From Acidimicrobiales bacterium (GTDB lineage: Bacteria; Actinomycetota; Acidimicrobiia; Acidimicrobiales; SZUA-35), in assembly GCA_024644005.1 (NCBI GenBank), contig JAHELU010000020.1, positions 1 to 33,600 of the forward strand: a stretch of 33,600 nucleotides of DNA, given 5' to 3'. Shown here piece after piece: positions 17,902-27,446 of the stretch. The translations under genes were made by a program, and so were the position numbers. Every line of letters starts with the position of its first letter. Positions within the stretch are counted from its first letter, which is position 1. The notes under the pieces were generated by a model. It made no database searches and was not told where the DNA came from. It worked only from the letters and a program-made list of their open reading frames with translations.

Positions 17902-18918
17902 TCAGATTCGCTTCGACCAGCACGACCGGCTGGCATTCCACGGCCTGGTGCCGTCGGCCTGCCAGGTGATGAGGGCGGCCTCGTCCTGCTGGGCCGGCGT
18001 GGCGAGGTGGGCCTGGCTGACCCCGTACCGGTCCTTGTGGCCGTACCCGGCCCAGCTACCGGTCAGGAACTGGTAGCCACCTCTGGCCGAGGACGCCGGG
18101 TTGGCTGCGGTGTAGTTGTCCCTCGACTCGCAGTACCGGATGGCCAGCAGCACCGGCGGCACCAGCACGCCGTTGCCGGTGTCGACCCAGCCACCAGCGG
18201 CCGCAGTCGTCTCTGGTGGGGCCGTGGTGGTCGTCGGCTCCGCCACCGCGGTCTCGGTGGTGGGCTCGGTCGTCGACGGGTCCTCGGCGGCGGTGGTCTC
18301 CGACTCGTCCGGGGCTGGTTCCGGCGTCTCGCCGGCCGCGGTGGAGCTGGATTCCTCCGCCGAGGGCTGCGGGTCGTCAGCAGCCGCACTGGTCGTCGGG
18401 GCCGTCGTCGAAGGCGGTCGGGTGGTCTTCGGAGCCGTCGGCGTCGGCGCAGCGGTTGTCGTGGTGGACTCGACCTTGGAGGCCGCCACCGCCCGTGCCA
18501 TCTCGTCGGCGAAGGAGATGATGGCTGCGCCGTTGGCCAGGCTGTGCTCGGCCCCGGACAGCGCAGCATCCGTGGCCAGCGCCAGCTGGGCCGCATCGGC
18601 ATCAGCCGACTGGCCGATGTCGCCTGCGACGCTGCGGACCGATGAGGTGGTCCGCTCGGACTGGTCGGATCGCTGGGGATCGAGTGCGCCGGGGGCGGCG
18701 GCGGACTCCTCGATCTGCTGGCGATCGGTGGCCGACTGGAGGGCATAGGCCGCGTCCTCGTCGTCGGGGAGGAAGTAGACCAGACCGGTGATGAGCGCCA
18801 TCAGCGCCAGCACCACGGCCTTTTTCAGGTGATTTCCACCCTCTGGCTCCTCGGTTCGGGCTTCCAGCGCATATCTGGGCCGCGCTGAAGCAGGGGTACG
18901 ACTCACGTTGTCTAACAC
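17902..18918 (-). CDS. Resuscitation-promoting-factor / transglycosylase-like secreted protein
   Basis: Membrane-proximal helix KKAVVLALMALITGLVYF, Thr/Pro/Glu-rich linker, then VLLAIRYCESRDNYTAANPASSARGGYQFLTGSWAGYG. Confidence 0.88.
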   Translation of the reverse strand: MLDNVSRTPASARPRYALEARTEEPEGGNHLKKAVVLALMALITGLVYFLPDDEDAAYALQSATDRQQIEESAAAPGALDPQRSDQSERTTSSVRSVAGDIGQSADADAAQLALATDAALSGAEHSLANGAAIISFADEMARAVAASKVESTTTTAAPTPTAPKTTRPPSTTAPTTSAAADDPQPSAEESSSTAAGETPEPAPDESETTAAEDPSTTEPTTETAVAEPTTTTAPPETTAAAGGWVDTGNGVLVPPVLLAIRYCESRDNYTAANPASSARGGYQFLTGSWAGYGHKDRYGVSQAHLATPAQQDEAALITWQADGTRPWNASRSCWSKRI

Positions 18919-19065
18919 TCGGCTTCACACTCCTCGCTCGGCCACCGCTCACCGATCCAGCTGACGAACTGGACGGTTCCGCTCAGTCGGCGTCCGAACA
19001 CCTCGGGAATCTGCCTGTCACTTTCGACAACCATAACCACGTTACAGACTCGTTACACACCCTGT

Positions 19066-19081
19066 AGTGACGAAGGTCACA
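19066..19081. promoter_or_regulatory. Candidate CRP/GlxR-type binding site upstream of the Rpf-like gene
   Basis: AGTGAcgaaggTCACA versus consensus TGTGAnnnnnnTCACA (one mismatch), in an AT-richer intergenic region. Confidence 0.55.
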
Positions 19082-19288
19082 GTCGGTCAGTGTAGTGGCC
19101 GACCGGTGCCGAATCGTTGATGGCTGACCTCCACGGCGGCACGGCGGGCCCGTCCACTCGATCGGCGCCAGGCGGCGCGATGTGAGCGAGATGCGAGTCG
19201 GATGTGAGCCGAACGGCCCAGTCGGCACCACCCCGGCGGTGACAGCGGACGCCATCGGTCGTCGTCGAGGCTCGGCTAGCTTGAGAAG

Positions 19289-20254
19289 GTGGCGGCAGAC
19301 GACCAGTTCTACATCGCCTGGGACGGGCGACGATACGCGGGCTCGCCACCGCCGGGTTGGTACCTGGCCGCCGACAACCGCTGGTGGCCGTCGCAGGACA
19401 TGATCGATCGGGGCGACGCCTCGACCCCCGACGGTGACGAGCCCACCTGGAGCGCCGACCCGCAGCCGCCGTCGAGGACGGCAGGCGACGAGCCCACCGG
19501 CAGCGCCGACTCGCAGCCACCGTCGAGGACGGCAGGCGCAGGGCCCCTGCTGCGAGGCGGACCGCCGGACCCGCCCGGCACCACCGAGGCGAGCACGGCC
19601 CCACACCAGAGCTGGGCTCCAGCGCCGGCCGCCATCACCGGCCAACCGTGGGCGCCCGACATCCCGGCCCCACCACCGCCCGTCGGTGGCCCGGTGGCCC
19701 AACCCACGCAGCAGCCCGGGACCAGCACGCCGCCGTCGCCGTCGACCCGTCGCTCCAGTCGGCGGTCCGGTCGGCGGGGATTCCCGAGCGGGATCTTCCT
19801 GGCGTTCCTCGTGTTCTCCCTGTTCCGCTGCGGGGCCGGTGCGTTCGGCGACGACGGACCGCAGTCGTTCGACACCGTGCCCTCGCTGACCCTCGAGCCG
19901 GTCGAGACCACCGGCGGGCCCGTCGCCGCGGACTCGTCGTCGGCCACCGGCGCAGCCAGCGACGAGTGGGGCTTCGTCTCGGAGGTGGCCATCGCCGAGA
20001 TCGACAGCTGCGGCCCACGCATCGTCGCCGGGAACGTCATCGGTCTCGACGGCACGGGCGCCGCGCTCGAAGTGATCATCAGCGTCGTCTCGTCCGGTCC
20101 CGAGGGTGGCGACGAAGCCGAGCTCGACACGATCGTCGACCAACCGGAGAGCGGTGTCTCGACGGGCTGGCTCATCGTCGCTCCGACCGACTTGGGCACC
20201 ATCCTCGAGTGCTCCATCGCCGAGGTGAACCCCGTGACGCGAGGCGGGTCCTGA
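19289..20254 (+). CDS. Single-TM protein with Pro-rich N-terminal region, unknown function
   Basis: GTG start at 19289; FYIAWDGRRYAGSPPPGWYLAADNRWWPSQ (PGWYxxxxxRWWxG-type motif), TM RGFPSGIFLAFLVFSLFRCGAGAF, extracellular domain. Confidence 0.75.
   Translation: MAADDQFYIAWDGRRYAGSPPPGWYLAADNRWWPSQDMIDRGDASTPDGDEPTWSADPQPPSRTAGDEPTGSADSQPPSRTAGAGPLLRGGPPDPPGTTEASTAPHQSWAPAPAAITGQPWAPDIPAPPPPVGGPVAQPTQQPGTSTPPSPSTRRSSRRSGRRGFPSGIFLAFLVFSLFRCGAGAFGDDGPQSFDTVPSLTLEPVETTGGPVAADSSSATGAASDEWGFVSEVAIAEIDSCGPRIVAGNVIGLDGTGAALEVIISVVSSGPEGGDEAELDTIVDQPESGVSTGWLIVAPTDLGTILECSIAEVNPVTRGGS
19436..19537 (+). repeat. 51-bp direct repeat, 2 copies, within the CDS
   Basis: Encodes DEPTWSADPQPPSRTAG and DEPTGSADSQPPSRTAG. 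Confidence 0.85.
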
Positions 20255-20306
20255 TCGGCGATCCGGCGGCTACCGGTCCGGCCACGGCACGAACTACGTT
20301 GGCTCC

Positions 20307-22388
20307 ATGACAGCGACCTCGGTGCGGGTGACCTGCACCCACGACTGCCCGGACGCCTGCTCGGCCATCGTGTCGGTGGCCGACGGTGTGGCGATCGGCA
20401 TCACAGCCGATTCGAGTCATCCGGTGACCGGCCGCCACCTCTGCTCCAAGGTCGACCGGTATCTCGAGCGGGTCTACGACCACAAGCGCCTCGCCACCCC
20501 GCTGCAACGAGTCGGACCGAAAGGGTCGACCGAGTTCGAGCCGATCGGTTGGGACGAGGCCCTCGACCTCATCGTCGATCGGTGGCGGCTCATCATCGAC
20601 GAGTCGGGGCCCGAGGCCATTCTCCCCTTCTCCTACCTCGGCAACATGGGGGCGCTGTCGGCGTTCGGCCCGTCGTTCGCCCTGTTCAACCGGATGGGGG
20701 CGAGCAACCTCGAGCGGGCGATCTGCGGCGGTCAGGCCCTGGCCATCAACCGGGCGATGGGTGCTGTCCAGGCCGATCCCGAGCTGTTGCCCGAGTCGGA
20801 GCTGATCATCTGCTGGGGCATCGACGTGGTGTCGACGTCGATCCACACCTGGGACCTGATCCGCCGGGCCAGGTCCAACGGTGCCCGACTGGTGGTCATC
20901 GACCCCTACCGCTCGGCAACGGCCCGCCGGGCCGATCACCATCTGGCCATTCGGCCCGGCACTGACGGCGCGCTCGCCCTCGGGCTGGCCCAGGCGATGA
21001 TCGACCAGGGACTGACCGACCCGGCCTACATCGACGACTTCACCGCCGGCTTCGACGAATTCGCCGACCATGTCCGGGAGTGGACCCCGGAGCGGACTGC
21101 AGCCGTGACCGGCCTGGGGGCCGACGAGATCGTCGACCTGGCCTGCTCCTATGCGGCGGCCAGCCCGGCCACGATCCGGTTCGGGGTCGGCATGCAGCGG
21201 GCCGACGGGGCCGGGATGGCGGTCAGGGCCATCCAGTGCCTCCCCGCCCTGGCCGGCCACTGGCGGCACCGGGGTGGCGGCATCGTCAACGGGCGGACGA
21301 TGACGATGTTGGGGTTCGAGAAGCTGTGGGGGCCCGGTCCCGGCGACCGGCGCACCATCAACATGATCCAGCTCGGCCGAGCCCTCACCGACCCGCACCT
21401 GGCTCCGCCGATCCGCTCCCTGTTCGTCTGGAACTCCAACCCGGCGGTGATAGCCGGCGATCAGAACCGCATCATCGAGGGTCTCGGTCGCGACGACCTC
21501 TTCACGGTCGTGCACGACCTCTTCATGACCGACACGGCCCGCTACGCCGACATCGTGCTGCCGGCGCCATCGATGCTGGAGCACGACGACCTGGTCGGCT
21601 CCTGGGGATTCAACTACGTCTCGATCAACCGTGCCGCCATCGAGCCGCTCGGCCAGGCCAGGCCGAACAGCGAGGTGGCCCGGGAGCTGGCACGGCGGCT
21701 CGGCTACGACGACCCGGTCTTCGCCATGAGCGATCGGGCGCTGATCCGCCACTGCCTCGACGGGTCGGCGGCCGAATCGGCCGGCGCCTCGTACGCGCGG
21801 CTGGTCGACGAGGGGTTCGTCCACCTGGACCATCCGGGAGGAACGCTGCCCTTCGCCGCCGGCGGCTTCCCCGGATCTGCCGACGGTCGGTTCGAGTTCC
21901 GATCCGATCGGTTCGACGAGGCCTTCGGCCTCGGGCCGCTGCCCCGCTTCGTGGAACCAGGCGAGAGCCCCGAGTCCCGGCCGGATCTGGCCGAGCGGTA
22001 CCCCTTGCGGTTGCTCACCCTGAAGCGGCCGCACAGCATCAACTCGTCCTACGGCGACCTTCCGGTGCTGCGGGGGGCCGAGCCGCACCTGGCCATCGAG
22101 CTCCACCCGGACGACGCCAGGGCTCGAGGCATCGCCGACGGCGAGCGGATCGCCGCCTTCAACGACCGCGGCCGGGTCGAGGGGCGGGCCGCGGTCACCG
22201 ACGCTGTCCAACCGGGTGTCGTGGTGGTGCCGTTCGGCCGCTGGCTCGACGGCGGCCAGGGGGCCAACGCCCTCACCAGCGATCGCCTCGGCGACCTCGG
22301 GGGCGGGCCAACGTTCTGCGACGCGCTGGTCGAGGTCGAGTCCGAGATCGGACTCGACCCGACGGGAGCACACCCTCGAACGTCGTGA
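20307..22388 (+). CDS. Molybdopterin-dependent oxidoreductase (Mo-bisMGD, Fe-S)
   Basis: CTHDCPDACS...HLCSK 4Fe-4S motif; ERAICGGQALAINRAMG; WGIDVVSTSIHTWDLIRRARSNGARLVVIDPYRSATARRADHHLAIRPGTDGALALGLAQ. Confidence 0.93.
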   Translation: MTATSVRVTCTHDCPDACSAIVSVADGVAIGITADSSHPVTGRHLCSKVDRYLERVYDHKRLATPLQRVGPKGSTEFEPIGWDEALDLIVDRWRLIIDESGPEAILPFSYLGNMGALSAFGPSFALFNRMGASNLERAICGGQALAINRAMGAVQADPELLPESELIICWGIDVVSTSIHTWDLIRRARSNGARLVVIDPYRSATARRADHHLAIRPGTDGALALGLAQAMIDQGLTDPAYIDDFTAGFDEFADHVREWTPERTAAVTGLGADEIVDLACSYAAASPATIRFGVGMQRADGAGMAVRAIQCLPALAGHWRHRGGGIVNGRTMTMLGFEKLWGPGPGDRRTINMIQLGRALTDPHLAPPIRSLFVWNSNPAVIAGDQNRIIEGLGRDDLFTVVHDLFMTDTARYADIVLPAPSMLEHDDLVGSWGFNYVSINRAAIEPLGQARPNSEVARELARRLGYDDPVFAMSDRALIRHCLDGSAAESAGASYARLVDEGFVHLDHPGGTLPFAAGGFPGSADGRFEFRSDRFDEAFGLGPLPRFVEPGESPESRPDLAERYPLRLLTLKRPHSINSSYGDLPVLRGAEPHLAIELHPDDARARGIADGERIAAFNDRGRVEGRAAVTDAVQPGVVVVPFGRWLDGGQGANALTSDRLGDLGGGPTFCDALVEVESEIGLDPTGAHPRTS

Positions 22389-22452
22389 CGACGCCCCGGG
22401 CAAGGGACCTTCGGCCCTCGTGAACGGGCCGCGGATCTGTCACGGTTCGGTC

Positions 22453-23007
22453 ATGACCACTCCCCATCTGCTGCTCGTCTACCACAGCTCCGAGGGTCAG
22501 ACGGCCAAGGTCGCAGCTCGCATCGCCGCAACGGCGAACGAGGCTGGGGCCTCCGTCGATGTGTCGACCACCGACGACGCGCCCTACCCCGGCGAGTACG
22601 ACGTCGTGATCCTCGGCGACTCGATCCACGCCGGCCACCACAGCAAGGGCCTGACCAAGTACATCACCGGGCACCTCGAGGTCCTGAACGGCGCGCAAGT
22701 CGCCTTGTTCCAGGTGAGCCTCACGTCGGCCACCGACGACGAGGAGCACTCCACGATGGCGCACCGGCTCGTCCAGGACCTCCTCGACAAGACCGGCCTC
22801 GATCCCGACATGGTCGGACTGTTCGCCGGCGCGTTGGCGTACACCAGGTATGGGTGGTTCAAGCGCCATCTGATGCGCCGGATCGCCCGGTCCGAGGGTA
22901 GCGACACCGACATGTCGGTCGACCACGAGTACACCGACTGGGAAGCGGTCGACGAGTTCGCCCGCAACGCGCTGGCCATGGCAGCCGAGGCGGCCGGCGA
23001 CGCCTGA
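22453..23007 (+). CDS. Flavodoxin-domain protein (HemG-like)
   Basis: LLLVYHSSEGQTAKVAARIA (FMN phosphate loop), YDVVILGDSIHAGHHSKGLTKYI, VALFQVSLT, DMVGLFAGALAYTRYGWFKRHLMRRIA. Confidence 0.87.
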   Translation: MTTPHLLLVYHSSEGQTAKVAARIAATANEAGASVDVSTTDDAPYPGEYDVVILGDSIHAGHHSKGLTKYITGHLEVLNGAQVALFQVSLTSATDDEEHSTMAHRLVQDLLDKTGLDPDMVGLFAGALAYTRYGWFKRHLMRRIARSEGSDTDMSVDHEYTDWEAVDEFARNALAMAAEAAGDA

Positions 23008-23131
23008 GCGTGACTCGCCGCAGCGGATGATCCACCGGCCCCACGACGACGCGCGCCGGAGTGGGTCATTCGACCCAGAGCGCTAAAGACATCGGCCCAT
23101 TTCGCCGTTGTTCGTTGTACCCATAGAGCAG

Positions 23132-23210
23132 TGGACGGGGCAGAGATCCGGATGGCAGTAGCTGGTCGCCTAACCATCCGGGGAGCCAGTGGCGAAACCG
23201 ACGTCCCTCC
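23132..23210 (+). other. Possible structured 5' leader (stem-loop with pseudoknot potential) before the GGDEF-EAL gene
   Basis: CCGGATGG/CCATCCGG 8-bp stem with an 18-nt loop; outer pairing GGACG/CGTCC; loop GCTGG can pair with downstream CCAGT. Confidence 0.35.
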
Positions 23211-23441
23211 AACAGCAGCGGTCGATCGCCCCATTCGGAGGCTCGCCGAGCGCTGTGGAAAGGAAGGTCGATGATTGCTGAACTACTGAGCCGCAGGGGT
23301 GTCACGTGGGGGCATCGGACGACCGACCGTCGCTGACCTCGGCGGCGCTGGGGGCCTTCGTACGACGGCCCGGCGCCCACCTGTCGACCGTCCGGCCTGC
23401 TCGGCGCTCAACCGGAGGCCGGGAGGTGCCGATCAACAGCT

Positions 23442-25955
23442 GTGGGCACCAGGGTCGGCTTCTTGCGCATACATCCGGTGTGGCTGCTGTTCGCCGTACT
23501 GTCCGCCGGCTCCATCGGCTTGTCGGTCGCCGTGCTGCGCCCGCTGGAGCCCCTGGTGGGCTCACCGACCATCCCCTGGATCGTGCTCGCCTGCGGCGTT
23601 GCCGCTGCAGAGGCCATCGTGGTGCACGTCCACTTCCGGAGCGAGGCGACGACGTTCTCGTTCCTCGAGGTACCCCTCGTGCTGGGAACGATCTTCGCCC
23701 CGGGGGCCGAGGTCTGGTTGGCGGTGACGCTCGGAGCGGCGCTGTCGCTCGCTGCGATCCGTCGTCAACCACCGATCAAGGCGGCCTTCAACACCGCCAA
23801 CCTCTCGCTCCAGGCTGCCGTGGCCATCGGTCTGATGCACGCTCTGGCGCCGGCCGACGGCGTACTGAATCCGGTCGGATGGCTCGTGGCAGCGGTCGGC
23901 ACGACCCTGTCGAGCTGGGGCAGCATCGCCGCCATCCTGGTCGTGATCGCCTTCACAGAAGGACGGACCAACCGGCAGCGGGTCGCGGAGATGCTCGGCT
24001 TCGGGTCGGTCGTGTCGCTCACCAACACGGCACTCGCCCTGCTGGCGGCGAGCCTTATCGACTATCAGCGGGCCAGTGTCGTCCTCCTGCTGATCCCGAT
24101 CGTCGTGCTGTTCGCCGCCTACCGCAGCTATGTCTCGGAGCGCGCCCAGCGGGAGCGGGTCCAGTTCCTCTATCGCTCGACCTCCAGCTTGCGGGCCATG
24201 GACCGCCATGCGTCGATCCCCGAGCTGCTCGACAACAGCGTCTCGATGTTCAGAGCGCAGAGCGCCTACCTCTTCGTCCTGCCGAGCGGCTCCGACGACG
24301 CCAGCTCGACGCTCCGGTTCAACTCGGAGGGCCACGCTTCACCGGTCGACACCCTCGACGGGGCCCAGTCGGCGTCCGTGCGATCCCTGCTCTGTGCCCT
24401 ACCCGAACCGCAGCTCCTCGATCCTGAGCTCGCAGCCGAGCTGGACGATCTGTGCCAGACGACGCCACGGACCGGACTGGTGGGCGCACTTCGCAGCGAT
24501 GCCGGCCCGGTGGCGCTCTTCGTGGTCGTCAACCGGCTCGGTGACGTCACCGGCTTCACCGACGACGACCTCGCCCTGTTCTCGACCCTCGCCGATCAGC
24601 TCTCCCTGGCGCTGGTGAACGACCGGCTCGAGCAGGCCGTCAGCTCGCTGCAGAAGGTGGAGCAGGAACTGGCCCACAAGGCCACGCACGACACGTTGAC
24701 CGGACTCGCCGATCGCTCGGTGCTACTGGCCACCCTCGACGACGCGCTGGCGGACGGGCGGTCGGCAAGCCTGCTCTACCTCGACCTCGACGACTTCAAG
24801 GTGGTCAACGACACCTTGGGCCATCAGGCCGGCGACATCGTCCTGGTGGAGACGGGCAACCGCTTGCGGAAGGAGGTCCGACCGACCGACTGTGTCGCCC
24901 GGCTCGGCGGCGACGAGTTCGCAGTCGCCCTGTTCGAGGTCGACGACGCCGAGCTGATCGCCACGAGGATCATCGACGCGATGCACCAGCCGATCCACAT
25001 CGCCGGCCACGAGGTGTCGATCGGCGTCAGCATCGGATTGGCCCATGGGGCACCGGACGGCTCCACATCCGCGCTCATCGCCAATGCAGACGCGGCCATG
25101 TACACGGCCAAGATGCGGGGCAAGGGATCGATCGAGATCCATGACTCGGAGCCGATGGGGGTTCCTCTGGACGGGCGACCGAGAACCTCGCTGAAGCAGG
25201 CGCTCGACAACGACGAGATAGCCGTCGCCTACCAGCCGGTGGTTGAGCTGGCGACCGGCGAGACGGTCGGGTTCGAGGCGCTGGCCCGGTGGCGAGCCCC
25301 CGAGGGTCCGATCGCGGCGAGCGAGTTCATCGACGTGGCCGGTCGGCAGGGCCTGATCGTGCCCATCGACAATCGGGTGATGGAACAGGTCCTGGACGAT
25401 CTGCCGAGGGTGATCCGCCTCGCACCATCGACCCGGTTCGTGAGCATGAACCTCTCTGCCAAGAACGTCAACGACGCCGACTTCGTCGAACGCGTCTCCC
25501 GCTTGCTCGACCGGAGCGGTATCGACCCGTCGACACTCGTCGTCGAGATCACCGAACCGACGACCCGACGGGACATGACGAGGGTCGCCGGTCAGCTGGC
25601 CGCACTGACGGAGCTCGGGGTTCGTTGCGCCCTGGACGACTTCGGGGACGGCCCTGGGCCCACCTCCGTCGACACGCTGCGAGACCTCCCGATCGACATC
25701 GTCAAGATCGGCGGCAGCCTGGTACGTGACGCCGAGACGGAGCCAGGTCTCGTGGCCGGGCTCGTCGCCCTCGGAAGATCACTCGGGCTCACCGTGCTGG
25801 CCGAGGGGATCGAGTCGAGGTCCCAGCGAGACGCCCTGCACGCCATCGGTTGCGAGCTGGGCCAGGGCTATGAGCTCGGCCCGCCGGTCATGCGCAGCGA
25901 GCTCCACCTCCAATTGGATGGTCGCCACCCGAGCGAGGTCGACACCGGCCCCTGA
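23442..25955 (+). CDS. Membrane GAF-like/GGDEF-EAL bifunctional c-di-GMP signalling protein
   Basis: N-terminal multi-TM region, GAF-like segment, RPTDCVARLGGDEFAVAL (I-site RxxD plus GGDEF), GFEALARW (EAL). GTG start at 23442 is tentative. Confidence 0.92.
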   Translation: MGTRVGFLRIHPVWLLFAVLSAGSIGLSVAVLRPLEPLVGSPTIPWIVLACGVAAAEAIVVHVHFRSEATTFSFLEVPLVLGTIFAPGAEVWLAVTLGAALSLAAIRRQPPIKAAFNTANLSLQAAVAIGLMHALAPADGVLNPVGWLVAAVGTTLSSWGSIAAILVVIAFTEGRTNRQRVAEMLGFGSVVSLTNTALALLAASLIDYQRASVVLLLIPIVVLFAAYRSYVSERAQRERVQFLYRSTSSLRAMDRHASIPELLDNSVSMFRAQSAYLFVLPSGSDDASSTLRFNSEGHASPVDTLDGAQSASVRSLLCALPEPQLLDPELAAELDDLCQTTPRTGLVGALRSDAGPVALFVVVNRLGDVTGFTDDDLALFSTLADQLSLALVNDRLEQAVSSLQKVEQELAHKATHDTLTGLADRSVLLATLDDALADGRSASLLYLDLDDFKVVNDTLGHQAGDIVLVETGNRLRKEVRPTDCVARLGGDEFAVALFEVDDAELIATRIIDAMHQPIHIAGHEVSIGVSIGLAHGAPDGSTSALIANADAAMYTAKMRGKGSIEIHDSEPMGVPLDGRPRTSLKQALDNDEIAVAYQPVVELATGETVGFEALARWRAPEGPIAASEFIDVAGRQGLIVPIDNRVMEQVLDDLPRVIRLAPSTRFVSMNLSAKNVNDADFVERVSRLLDRSGIDPSTLVVEITEPTTRRDMTRVAGQLAALTELGVRCALDDFGDGPGPTSVDTLRDLPIDIVKIGGSLVRDAETEPGLVAGLVALGRSLGLTVLAEGIESRSQRDALHAIGCELGQGYELGPPVMRSELHLQLDGRHPSEVDTGP

Positions 25956-25958
25956 GGA

Positions 25959-27182
25959 TCAACGGACGAGCCGTGTCTTCACGATCTGCCCGGCGCCGGG
26001 AAGGATGCTGAAGTTGGTGATGTAGACCCGACCGCGGTGGATGTCGACACCGCCGGGGGCGTTCAGCCCTTCGATGGATCCGACGAGCTCGCCGGTGGTG
26101 CGGGCCAGCACCTGCACGCTGCCGGCATCGGAGCCCCCCTGCTCGAGGGCGAGGATGCCCTCGTCGGCGATCTGGACGACGTACACCTTGCCGTCGGGGG
26201 CGATGTCGATGCCGACCAGGGCGGTGAGGCCGTCGGCGAAGACCGTGCACCCGGCGGCCGGTATCGGGTCGAACAACGAGCAAGACGCCGTGCCGACGAA
26301 GTCCCTGTCGACCTCGTACACCACCGAGTAGCCGGGGACGAAGGGGAACCCGCCGAGCGTGGTCACGAGGTAGTCACCGTCAGAGTCGAGCGCCACGTCG
26401 GTCGGTACCGCCTGGGCGGGGAACAACGACTGGTCCCCGCAGGGGTTGGAGTCAGGCGGGATCGGGTTGGGGAATGGCAGCGTCCAGGGAACGCAGCGGG
26501 GGGCGAACGTGGCCAGCACGTTCGTGGAGGTGCGGCGCAGCTCGATCAGGCTGTTCCCTCCGGCGTCGGCGACGATCGCCTCGGCGCTGCGGCCCCTGGT
26601 GAGGCCGTATGGATTCGAGTCGACGCCGTCCCCGGCGGGATCTTGTGCGGCCTCCAGCGCGGCCACGTCGCGCAGGAATTCCCGCCTGCCCCGTCGATCG
26701 GTGACCGTGCCGAGGAGCGATGCTTCCGGCAGCGCGGCACTGAGGGCATCGCGAGCTGCGATATCGCCGCCGAGACCGACCGAGTAGTGCCACTGGCGAC
26801 CCTGCACGTCGATGGCGTGCGGCCCGGTGGCGCCGACGCCGAAGCCGGGACCGTCGCAGGCACCACCCACGGCGTCAGCGGCCGAGGGCAGTGAGATCAG
26901 CTTCTGGACCGCACCGTCGACGATCTCGGAGATGGCCCCGGTGTTGCCCACGCAGATCGGACCGGGGCCGCCCCCGAGCGGCGTGTCGACCAGCACGGGA
27001 CCGCCCCGACCCGCTTCTGCGACATAGATGCGGCCACCCTTGACCGCCAGGCCGCGCGGGTTGTCAAGGCCTTCGGCGACCAGCTCCAGGTGCCCGTCGG
27101 CATCGGCTGGTACCGACCCGATGAACACCGAGACGGCGAGCAGCGCGCTCGCCACCGCAACGATCCTCCGTAGACGCATCAT
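25959..27182 (-). CDS. Secreted ScyD/ScyE-family beta-propeller protein
   Basis: Signal peptide; LVAEGLDNPRGLAVKGGRIYVAEAGRGG, GPHAIDVQG, EAIVADAGGNSLIEL, PTDVALDSDGDYLVTTLGG; ATG 27182 preceded by AGGGGGAC. Confidence 0.82.
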   Translation of the reverse strand: MMRLRRIVAVASALLAVSVFIGSVPADADGHLELVAEGLDNPRGLAVKGGRIYVAEAGRGGPVLVDTPLGGGPGPICVGNTGAISEIVDGAVQKLISLPSAADAVGGACDGPGFGVGATGPHAIDVQGRQWHYSVGLGGDIAARDALSAALPEASLLGTVTDRRGRREFLRDVAALEAAQDPAGDGVDSNPYGLTRGRSAEAIVADAGGNSLIELRRTSTNVLATFAPRCVPWTLPFPNPIPPDSNPCGDQSLFPAQAVPTDVALDSDGDYLVTTLGGFPFVPGYSVVYEVDRDFVGTASCSLFDPIPAAGCTVFADGLTALVGIDIAPDGKVYVVQIADEGILALEQGGSDAGSVQVLARTTGELVGSIEGLNAPGGVDIHRGRVYITNFSILPGAGQIVKTRLVR

Positions 27183-27446
27183 GTCCCCCTGTCGTGTCAC
27201 AGAATTCGGCGATGGTTGCGCCGATTGCCCAGCCGTCACCGCATCACCTCGTGCTCGGCCGTGCTGGCACCAGCCGAGTTCTATCCGTCCGGATCGACGA
27301 TTGTCAACGGCTGATTCACCTTGGTGGTGGTCCCCCCAAAGCAGTGGTGGTTGCACAACCAGCGCGACTTGAACTATCCCAATGGCGTCTCTCCTACAGC
27401 CAAATGGACAGATCCTCGGAGCGGGACATCGGCGGGAGGAGCAACC

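Noticed and set aside
20172-22403. 743-aa minus-strand ORF
   Set aside because: Fully antisense to the well-supported molybdopterin oxidoreductase; no recognisable domain.
23132-23210. Known c-di-GMP-I (GEMM) riboswitch
   Set aside because: Partial resemblance in the P2-like hairpin and GCCTAA segment, but the conserved ACGCAAAGCC core is absent; reported only as an unassigned structured leader.
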